Positions 46,601 through 57,600 of a stretch of 64,000 nt of DNA are shown piece after piece. Every line of letters starts with the position of its first letter. The first letter of the stretch is position 1. The DNA comes from Diadema setosum. Lineage: Eukaryota; Echinodermata; Echinoidea; Diadematoida; Diadematidae. Under the pieces are notes generated by a model. The model searched no databases and was not told the DNA's origin. It was given only the letters and a program-made list of their open reading frames with translations. The stretch is from positions 13,362,385 through 13,426,384 of the forward strand of contig NC_092705.1 in the NCBI RefSeq assembly GCF_964275005.1. The letters run 5' to 3'. Both the position numbers and the translations under genes were made by a program.

Positions 46601-46816
46601 GTAAAACCAGAAAAATTTGCAGCATGAAATTTTCGCAAATTGTAGCTGACAGCCTTTGACAGCGATAAAAGTACACGCATTGTATCACAAATTACTGCTA
46701 GCATTCAATGCATGAAAGTGTAGGCAAGAATTTTTGGTGTTGATTTCAATTTTGTGCATCTTGGCTGCTCGCCAAATTCGCAAAAATTTCATGCACACAA
46801 AAATGTCTGGTTTTAC
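46601..46816. mobile_element. MITE with GTAAAACCAG ends, copy 1
   Basis: The ends GTAAAACCAGAAAAATTTGC and, on the - strand, GTAAAACCAGACATTTTTGT mirror each other, with gcatgaaattttcgcaaatt subterminally on both sides. A related copy lies at 62726-62938. Confidence 0.7.
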
Positions 46817-46860
46817 ATTATGCTCCCCACCAGTAAAGTGTCTTTGTAGATGTATGAAGT

Positions 46861-46958
46861 CATATCGTCGGTTGAGAATGATAAGGGCGTTAAGTGACCA
46901 CAAAACCCATAGTGTTCGAGAAGACTTAAAGCCCTTCTCATTCTCAACAGACGATATG
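46861..46958. other. Strong imperfect hairpin, about 98 bp
   Basis: The left arm catatcgtcggttgagaatg (continuing ataagggcgttaag) pairs with the right arm (cttaaagcccttctcattct, then caacagacgatatg), with a loop around gaccacaaaacccata. The stem is about 34 bp with few mismatches. It may be a tiny foldback element or could be transcribed as a hairpin; the sequence alone does not decide. Confidence 0.7.
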
Positions 46959-47039
46959 TGATATCCAGTTGAACATTTGAGAAATAAGAAAAAGCAAAAT
47001 TGATACATCATATGCAATTATGTTTTTTCATAGAGTTAA

Positions 47040-48380
47040 TATCGAAAAGACAAACACATGATCTGGTAGTTTCAGGTTGCAAAATATTTAATTTTGATAA
47101 AAATGATCAATTCAAGGCTTTATATTGTACATCAGTGTAGCTTTTTATGCACAATGCATTATACATATATATATATGTCTGTTATAATACATATTTTGAT
47201 GCAGTTAAAGTGCATATAAATAACTTCTGATCAAAAAATTCATAATCAAACAAGGGGCAGGGATCTGGATTCATCAGAATGATGACTGGTGACGTGCAAG
47301 ATTTGGAGAAAGACCTGAAAATATACACCATGTACAATTTTGGGGGGTCATGTGCACGTACTGCAAATTATCTTGAGAAGCCATCCTAGTAATGATCGGA
47401 TTTGACAAGATTATCAATTCTCGGATGAGAATGGAAAAGTGCATTCAGTGTTGTACCGTCAGATAACATCTCATTATCAAGAATGAAAAGAAATAGCATT
47501 TATTATACTGTGTTTACTTTGTACAGATGTGACTCCTGTGTGATGAATTTGTGATGCAAGTGTCTCCATTCTCCCATCTCTGCAACTGCAATGCAGTCAG
47601 AGAACCGAGTTTACACACAGTGGCAGTGAAAAAACAGTCTAAAATAGATGATTACGTCAATCTCGGGCAAACAAACCAAAAAAAAAAAAAAAAAAATGAA
47701 GAAGAAGAAAAAAAAAAAAGAAAGCACCTTGTGCATTCCTGTCTACACAGCCAACATCACAATCAATGTGTCGTTTGAAAGTTTGCATGGTGATGTAAAT
47801 GAGGAAAAGATGTTTGCAGTAAAGCCATGTTTAAGTAGTCCTTGAAGAAACTGCTATTTGGTGAAAGAAAACCCTAGAAAGAGAAAAAAAACAGATAAAT
47901 CTCCTTTCAAGGACTACATACATATGGCATTAACACAAATGTCTCTTCCTCATCACTGTTAATTTACACAAAAATAGGACACCTAACAAAGCCACGAAAT
48001 ATTCAGGAAAAAATATAGAATGCATACACTGTAGAATATTTCATTGAGCAGCAATTACAGTGTACCTATTCGTTTAAAGACACTCTGTAAAGTGTATTCA
48101 GCATTGTGCCTACGTCTCAATGAGAAAGCTTGCTGATACACAATAAAAGAACATTTTCATAGACAAGATTTTTGGCCATTTTAACAATCATTTCTGTGGC
48201 AATTTGGCAAATCTGCTCTCTACTGATGGAGTGTATAACAATATTTCAAACAGCTAAAAATTTCTCAAAACTCCAACTGCGCTGTCTTATCAAAATGTTC
48301 CCTACTCTTTGATGATAAAGCAATAAACTACAAAGGTTCGTGTTTTTGTTTCGAATTTTCTGTTGGAGATAGTTTTGGTT
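47040..48380. other. Intergenic region between COMMD2 and CEP295
   Basis: I see no gene or clear transposon. It holds an AT microsatellite-like tatata run near 47162 and poly-A tracts near 47678-47720. The right part may be CEP295 3' UTR. Confidence 0.5.
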
Positions 48381-48386
48381 TTTATT
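48381..48386 (-). terminator. Candidate CEP295 poly(A) signal
   Basis: TTTATT on the + strand is AATAAA on the - strand, about 130 bp after the CEP295 stop. It is the nearest canonical hexamer I found in a sensible place. Confidence 0.3.
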
Positions 48387-48516
48387 GAAAGTAAACAATT
48401 TGAAGAGTCGTGATGTAACTTTGTGGGTTGGCTCCTGCAGCAAACTAGATGGTAGATCCTTTATAGTCAGTAGTATATTCATCAGTGAATTCAATCACTT
48501 CATCTCTTGCCGTGCA

Positions 48517-48682
48517 TCATTTATCCTTTTGCTTGCTGCGGCTGGAGGATGCTGCTTTCTTGAGGCGCTTTTCCTGCAGTTTCTGCTCGAATTCTTTCTT
48601 TTTCTGTCGGTTGGCGGCATAGGCTTCTCGTCTCTCTCTCTCCTCCTTCTGTTTCTTCACTTCTTCCAGCTGACTGTAAAGT
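48517..48682 (-). CDS. CEP295: CEP295 last coding exon, end of ALMS motif
   Basis: Encodes LYSQLEEVKKQKEEREREAY-like sequence (visible as LYSQLEEVKKQKEER, then EAYAANRQKKKEFEQKLQEK), a short Lys/Ser-rich tail and TGA at 48517-48519. The pattern Q-L-x-EVK-x-QKEE and EAYAxNR is the core of the ALMS motif shared with ALMS1. An overlapping frame on the same strand is a shadow. Confidence 0.95.
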
Positions 48683-51600
48683 CTGAATCGGGGGAAGGGA
48701 AAAGGATCGGGTCATGTACCGTTCCACAGTCATATAAAGAACACGGGGGAGAATCACACACTAAGACTTCTATGTGTATTGTATGTCCAAAAAAAAAAAA
48801 ATTACAGTGGGACCCTCCGCAATGATAACTTTAAAAGCAGTGAATCAATTCAAATACAATTCCAGGGTATGAAAATATAACTCATTGCCCACATCTTACA
48901 GAAAACTCCATTTGATTTGCTTCAGTGGTCAAAGAGAAATGAGGAATTTTGTAGAGCAAGTCAGGAATCTCTTCCCTCCATGTTCTGGCTATTGTGTTCA
49001 CACATTAATATGCAGTTCCAAGAGCATCCAAGTGCTAAACTTGGAAGAATCAGACTCATGACATGCTTTACAACAATCAGTTTTTCTCTGTGACCACTTA
49101 ACGAAATTGAATAGGGTTATCTGCAAAAATAGAGCTAAGATGTAATTTTTCAAGACCCTGAAGTAGCATTCAAACAGTTTAATCATATTGGGAATTTTCA
49201 ATGTGAAAATCTGATTGTAATTTTTTGGGGACATACTCTACAGTGTGCACAGAAGGCTTGTGTGGTGTGCATATCAGATGTACTGCGTACAGAACAGTGC
49301 CCTCCCGTTATAATGAACATGGTTGTAATTAAACTCTTGTTACAGTGAAGTAAAAATCAAGATCCCAAAATTATTGTCCATGTAAACTTTAGATACTTTA
49401 TTGTTCAGCTATAACAAATTTTCTGCAGTTGTTCCCAAAAGACTTCATGCTTCCCAGCCATGTGGTCTCGCCTATCTCTATTCCTGCCATATTTGCATCA
49501 TCAAAACTAATTGTAAAACAACAGACAGACAGGCAAACAAACAAACAAATGAGACAATTGATACCTTTTGAAATCCTTCATTACATCTTTACATCTTATC
49601 TTCTGGCAGGACCAACGATTCTTTCTTACCTGAGATTTCTCTCGCGCATCTCCTTCTGCACAGTGCTTCTGTCTGAGCTTGTTTTTAGGGTCATGGCTGG
49701 TGCACTGCTGGATGCCTCGTACACTTTTACATCTGGATGATACAAACCAGTGATGGCGGAAAAATATACATTGTACTCCGGTTATAATAAACATGGTTAT
49801 TAACAAGATTCTTGTTACAACATAGTTGTTACAATATAGTAAAAATTCAGGTATCAAAATTATCATGTGTCTGAGCTTGTTTTTAGGGTCATGGCTGGTG
49901 CACTGCTGGATGCCTCGTACACTTTTACATCTGGATGATACAAACCAGTGATGGAGGAAAAATATACATTGTACTCCGGTTATAATAAACATGGTTATTA
50001 ACAAGATTCTTGTTACAACGTAGTTGTTACAATATAGTAAAAATTCAGGTATCAAAATATCATGTGTAAATCTGTATGCACTTTGCTGTTGGGCTATAAT
50101 GGAATTTCCATATAACAAAAGAAAACTGCCGGTCCCAAGGACTTTGCTATAACCGGAGTCACCTCTTTATATTACTTGGTAGTTTGGACAAAGTGAATTG
50201 TAGGACTGGAATATTGTTGGTTCAATTTCATCCCAAGTCTGTTTGACAAGTGTGTATGTAATCACAGGCTAACTTCATTCAGTGGTTGGCTACAAATAAT
50301 CATGTGACAGTTAGCCATTTTGTACTGTTCTCTCATGGGCAGAACATTCTGAGATGATTTCCTGTGAGAAAACATGCTGTGGGCTTGTTTGAGATGCTGC
50401 AAAAAAAAAAAATGGCTTAAAGTGAAAGTCATATTGAAGATAAGCATTTTCAAAGTACTTGTGACTAACCCATGCAATATAACAGATGATAAGTTTTGTT
50501 ATCAGTAAATAAACTAGAAATGTTGCTACAGCGACTGGTTATACCCCCGCCAAACAACATTTCATAAGCTTTGGTCAAAACAACATTTCATAAGCTTTGG
50601 TCAAAAAACTGAGGAAGTAGTTAAATCTGCAAGATCTTTCCTTGATCTTCTGCCATTAATATGCCGTTACCATGGCAACGTACTTTCGGGTACTGTCGAA
50701 AAATGCGTCTTGCACATCTACAACCAAAGGCACACATCTGTACCAAGTTTCATGGAAATTGGGCAAAAACTGAGGAAGTAGTTTGCAACACAAAATTTTC
50801 CATCATTTTGGCTCATAATATGTGAGCTGTTACCATGGCAACATACTTTTTGTCACTGTCAAGAAATGTGTCATGCTGACCTATATCCTAAGACAAACAT
50901 TCAATATGAATTCCATGAGAATTGGAAGAACACTGATGAAGCAGTTTTGCCATGAAGCATTTTGCCCTATATTTTACCAATAACATGCCGTTACCATGGC
51001 AACGCACTTTTTGCCACTGCGGAAATATGTGTCTTGCACATTAACATATTCAGATAAACGTCTGTACCTAATTTCATAAAAATTGATCAAAAACTGTGGG
51101 AGGAGTTCGCGACGCAAGATTTGTACCCATTTTTGCCCATAATATGCCGTTACCATGGCAACATACTTTTGGGTACTGTCAAAAAATACGTCTTGCACAT
51201 CTACAACCCAAGGCACACATCTGTGCCAAGTTTTATGGGAATCGGTTGAAAACTGAGGAAGTAGTTCGCGACGCAAGATTTGCAACGGACCGACCGCCCG
51301 ACCGCCCGACCGCCCGACCGTCCGCTGATTCCTATATACCCCCTTCAAACTTCGTTTGGCGGGGGTATAATTAAATGTTCTAACTCCAGGGTTTGAAATA
51401 ATCTTTTTGGAAGGTTACAGACCTCTTAGTATTTCAATACAACATTTCACAATGAGTTGAAAGGAGTAGATACACTTTGAACAAAAATTGAAATATTGCA
51501 GTGCACAAACCATTCGATTTAGGAATGAATCTGAATCTGAATCTGACAAAGAAAAAGCAAAAAAGCAAACCAGAACAGAAATAGGGAATGATTAGGAGCT

Positions 51601-54600
51601 ATTAAATAACACAATCAAAGTCTTCACTTCACTATTTCCACTTTACAAATTCGAATGTACATGATGTACTGATAAAGGTACTACCCTGAAAAACTGAACA
51701 CAAAGTGCTGACCACAGAGAGAAATATGAAACAAAAACATGATGACAACACACACCTCTCCTGGCTGCTAAGGAGGTTGTCATGGTTACCGTCTGCTTCT
51801 TCTTGCTCTTCACCTTTGACCTCTTCCAGTCCTGCAGAGTCTTGGCAAAGGCCGTTGCCTCTTGGCTTCGGCTCTGGGCCCGGACTTTGATTTCCTGCTC
51901 GCGTGATTGAGAGGCTCGGACGAAGGCCTGCTTACGCCGCAGAAAGGCCTCCTGTAGTGACGCTGCAATGAGGAGAGACAGAAAAATACTTCAAGGCTCA
52001 AGAACAAATTACACAGGATACCTTTAGCAAAATAAGTTATGATATTGTAAAATATTTCAAAACTTTTCATGATCACTCTGTGTATGACATGCAAACTTTC
52101 ATACTGAGATGCAAAGGAGCAAATGATGGAATATGATTGATAAAAATGCATTTTTATCACCAGCCCATACTCACAACCACAAAACACAAAAACAGAATCC
52201 TGACACAACATCTAAAAACCAAAATGAAATTCTATGTGTGGGTACACGAGTAATCAACTTTCTTCAGATATTCATTCAAACGAACGTGATAGGCAATTTG
52301 ATATAGATTATTTGATCTTTGATTAATTACATACATATTAAATTCTGTCTCTGTCTCATTTTAGAATCTGAAACAGTTTGAATAAACACAACAAATTAGC
52401 TGACAAATTAGAAAAAAAGAATTCATTATTAAAGTTCCTTAAAAAAAACCCAGTAAAATAGCTCACAAGAACATTCAAAATTTCCAGCCCCATAATGCAA
52501 AAAAAAAAAAAAAACATTTTCCATTATCTATGAATTGTATTTTTTAAAAAATTTGTAAAGCACATTGGTCTGCAAGAACCTACCAGTTTGGGTCAAGGTT
52601 TCTTGAGTGTTCCTGATCTGCCCCTCTGACTTTGTGAGCCGGACAGAGGTCTGAGGACTACCGTCGGACATCTCTTGCTCATGACGCTGGAATGATAGCA
52701 GCGACTGGCTCACACTGGCCTGGGATGACTGGGAGTTATCCAGGGGACCCTCCTCTATCTGCATGTCAAAAAATATTACACAATTTCATATTTATATATT
52801 ACATCCTGCATAGAGTATACATATCACCTAAAGATATATATCCATGTAGATTCAAGTTCATGATAAAGTATTGTCATGTACATTTATACATATTTTTTTC
52901 TTTGAATATTGAATGAGTGCAAGGTACATACATTTTACTAATTATGCAGCATAATTCAGAGGCGACGGAACACCTTGTGGGGGGGGGGGGGAGGCTTTAT
53001 ATGACTAGCAGATGAGGGTTACATTGTCCTATCCTGTAGGTCGAATGGAATAACTCAATTCAACAAGTTTTCACAGGTAAATAGGGAAGCATGCACAAAT
53101 ACAGTGCACTCCCATTATAACGAACACGGCTATAACAAAATTCTTGAAAGCAAGATATTATTCAGAGGGGTGAAGGTTCAGGTGCAATTTGTTAATATCG
53201 CAACTGCTGATCCGTAAATTAACAAACATGCCAGAAAAAATGAACCAGTGGGACTCGAACGTGTCATCTACTGCTTTCTGGGCAGCGACACTACCACCAG
53301 GCTGTCCCTGGTTGCCGGCAGTGACACGATGAACATGGAACAAATACCCAAGCTCCAAAATGAGTGAAATTTCTGCCATAAATGCCATACCTCTTTCGCG
53401 TCTGCTGAATTTCGGTCACCACCGGGAGATGACTCCAGGTTTCCATCCCTCTGAGGCGCCTGGGCTGGTACAGTGGAATCGACAGTGGTGTCAAAGGTCG
53501 TGTGGAAGGTGAGATCTGGTTCCTCCAGGATTCCCGTCTCCATCTGGAGGTCACTGAGGGAGGGGAAGGTGTGGTCTTCACCCTCATGGGTGGGGTCTGT
53601 TTCTGGTTGGTAGTGCTGGCCAGAATCATCCTGCAATTGCTTACAAGACCCGCAATGACTTTAATTAAAGACAATATGTGCTGTGTGGCTTCAAACTAGA
53701 CTGCCTCATTTCTTACTTTGCTGTACTCTCATTATGAGTATTTATGTTTTGTTTTGGTTCTTTTTTTTAAACTAGGTTTCTTGATTCAAAGTTCTTTCTT
53801 TCCCATCAGACACAAATGCATGCTCTAAAGCCATTCATGAAAAAAAAGTTTCAACTGCTGATGGCCGTTTTTTTTTTTTTTTTTTTTTTCAACCATAGTA
53901 GTCCAGTTTCTCATATTCATAGTTCACGGATGTCACTGTATATGGTCTTTTCTTAAAACCATGCAAGTCATATTAGAATACCCAATTTCATTTTCATAAA
54001 AAAAAAAAAAAAACAAACAAACAAACGCAATTTTTAAAGGCATAGTTTACCATTTGCAGATGAAACAAAAACCCAGCATTCGTGCTTTAAACTAGTTCTA
54101 AAATGCGAGCTAGGGATAGAAACAACCACTGTAAAAAACTGAATCCGTATAATCGATGTTAAGTAAATTGTTAAATACACAAAATGTGAACAATAGTTAT
54201 AATAAGCATACTTCCAGATTAAACCGTCTACAGTTACGGTTTATTGAGAAAAATACTGATATCTCCTTACATTTTAGGCTTGATTGCAAAAATTTTATAT
54301 GGTATGTCGTTTTAAGATACAACAGACCTACACATATTCATCAAATGTGATATCTTGAACATTTTTGAAATCACTGCTCCCAAAGGTAAACTGGACCTTT
54401 AAAGATCTAATCATTTCAGCATAGATTAAAGTAAATCATGGAAAACACACAGGAAACTGACATTACTGTTTCATGGAAACATGCTAAATTCCCATGTTCC
54501 ATTGCTTCATTACTTCATTTGTGTTATTTTGATTATTAAGAAACTTTCACTGCTCTGTTTGTTGGATATGAATCTATTCATCAAGGTCTACTTGTATTTG

Positions 54601-57600
54601 GATTAGAATTTCACTGCAATGAAGCAAAAAGCACTGATAGGTGTCAGCTCACCTCTGGGGCGGGTGGCTCAACTGGTTTCATTGGTGACTGCATGTCTAC
54701 CACAGAGCCATCTTGAGACATGCTGAACCCACTCAGAGAGACGTCGGAGAAGAGGGGCAAGGTTATTCCCCTTGGTTTGCTGGCATGCTGCGTGCATCAG
54801 AGGAGAAAGCGGAGCAAGACCTGGTCAGTCATGTTCCTACCAAATTGACCCTTGACTGCGCTTTGCTAGCTGATCAGCATATCTTTGTATTAGCACTGAT
54901 GTCCTAAAACTAAATGTCAAAAAGTGTCTTCAACACCTATTACAAAAGGCTTTGAATTGACAGTTTTCTTGTTACACCTGTATATGTGGGTAAGCACAAC
55001 TGATTTTACAGCTCAAATTGTGTTACTGTGTACTGTGTACAGTTTTTTTTTTCTGTTTTCAAGGGGGGTGGAGGTTTGCATTTGTCTGTTTCTTTGTGTT
55101 CCTGGTCAACTGAATCTGATTTGAAAGTCATATCAGAAAGGTATGCATTGCATAGCAATGCTAAATCTCAATGAAATTCCCAATGATGTGTGACTCCTTC
55201 GTGCTGCCTACACAACACCCTATTATTCAATATTTATTACACTTAAACATGTTACGGTAGAATTACAATGGTAATAAGAGAGGCAAGCTACCTTGTAGTC
55301 TTTTGGAACTACCAAGAAGATCTCTTTTTAGGTATGAAAAATACAACTTCCCAACTAAATTTTGGAAAAGAAACAAAATACTGCTTGTATCTTTACTCTA
55401 CTCCTAAAACAGCATGTGTGAAGTGAAGGCATAGAGGGATTGAATAATTCAGTGCATGAATATGATATGAAAGCTGATCTGTCTTACTGGCAGACTTGAC
55501 AGCAAGTTTCTGATGTAGTCCTCCTGGGTGGCTGCAATGGCTGCGTCTGCTGCATCTCTAGCCCAGCTGAAGTCACCAGTGGGTTGATCAGCATCTCGCA
55601 GAGATGACAGTGACTCTGGCAGAGATTCATCAGGTACAGATGAGACATCCGAGGATCGACCTCGCACAAGTTCTCCTATCACCTTAATTTCTTGTGATGC
55701 CATTTGTTTCTGGATAGGTGGGACCATTCTATCCACTCCATCTGTTGGATGTGATCTCATGCTGGGATGGAGAGGCTGGCCCTGTTTCTGCTGAGATGCT
55801 CTTGGCACAAAGAGTGGAGAGTCATCACTGGCGCTTGGCACAGAAGGCACCCTTCCACCTGCTCCAATTATTGTACTCTGCTTGGAACTGCTTGAGGCTG
55901 TCGATGAACTCCCCGGCAATTGTTCTGGCATGTGTGCATTGTTCTGACTATCTGAACTTGTGCTGGAGTCCAGGTTCAAACCTGCTGCAATATGTTTCTG
56001 GATTTGCCAGGTTCTAGATATTGTCTGTTGCGACAGTGACTGCTCCAGACTTTCCACTGATGTCTTATTTGATGTTGGTGTTAGCGGGTGTTGGGTGAGA
56101 TCCTGGGATGACGTTTCCTGGACCGTTGCCATGGTGATGTTGCCAGTTTCCATCATGGGTAAGAACTCCCCGCCAGCAGGTGTTCTGGGTGCTTCCCGGA
56201 CTGATTCCTCCCTGTCGGTACTGCTTGAGGAATTGCCACTCACTGAAGATTTCAGCAGGTCCTTCCAACGCATGCTTTCTCCAGCAGGTTCTCCTCTTTG
56301 AGGTGTGTGAGCACCACTTGGGCTGTGTGATCCTGGAATCTCTCTGGTAGGAAAGTTCAGCAGCACATGCTCATAGGATGGTGGTTGAGAGGTTCTAGCC
56401 GGACTGTGATTTACTGTACTGTCATCATCGATTGTGTACTCAGACAGTGAGGACGCCGCAATGCTGACATCCCTTTGATGCCTTTCAGGCTCCTGAGGAG
56501 AAGTCTTTGAGCCTTGATCTGTTGCATGAAAGCCTTCTGCATCATCATACTCATCACTGTCATGACCAACCACAGTAGGTCTTGAGATTTGAATCAGAGT
56601 TGACGCTCCCGGGATAGTGTCCTGCAAAGTGTCTGAAGGTTGTGTTCTACTCTCAACACTGGATTTGTTACCCAGTATGTCATTAATTACTGCAGATCTC
56701 CCAGCAGCTGGTATTTGTTTTCTCATGGTAGCTCCAGAACTTCCTATTTGTTGCAGAGCACCTAAACTTCTCCTAGGATCCTGATGTTGGATACCCATAA
56801 CTCTGGGGGTAGGTGTGCTATAGGTGTGCATCCTCTCATCTGCAGATGTCTCCATTTCCACAATGGTGCTCAATTCATGAGGTGGTACCTCAGAAAAATT
56901 TGCCATTTGTCGAAGGTTGGCAGGTGGTGGTCTTCTGGACTTTGCCGCAGCCGATGATTGTGCTGAAGGGCTTGGGAGAGACATGGAAAACGTTGATAGA
57001 TGGTCTGACTGAAACTGAGTGACATTCTGGTGGGTGAAGTCAGGTGAAGCAGCATGGACTGTTTCATCATCAGATAGGCTAAGTCTTGCCAAAGGCTGAT
57101 GGAGAGGATCACTTCCCCCACCATCTGCCTCAGGTCTCGGAAGGGAGTGGAGAGGACCCCAGGAAGTGTCTATCTGATTTGAGGTGGATGAACCCAGTGG
57201 TGGTTCATGGTATAGAGGATCGTCAGGTGCCGGCAGGTCTTGCAGATGTGGAAGCAGGTCTTGTGGCGTAAATACATGGCTTTTCAACAATTCCTTATAG
57301 ATGCCCTGCGGCCCTCCAGCACTACTCCTGTCCACTGTACCTTGTGAACTATAACTCGCACTGCTTCTACTCATATACTCACTGGATCTGGTGTACGTCC
57401 CTCGCAAGATTGATCTCTGAAAACTGCCAGAGCCCTGCTCTAATTCAGCCGATTCAGTCTGACCGAAGTCATGTGAACTTCCTTGAGAACCAGTCATTCC
57501 CACTTGCTGCTGTATGTCCCTGAGCTGTGCCAGCAGGTCTCCAGGCCTGAAGACTTGGCCTTGGAGTTTGTTGAAAGATCCTGTTGTCCCTTGAGGAGAT

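Noticed and set aside
49507..50118. 203-codon - strand frame with an internal 66-residue repeat
   Set aside because: It is a shadow frame over the 198-bp tandem duplication (198 is divisible by three, so the repeat keeps its frame). The real CEP295 exon uses another phase.
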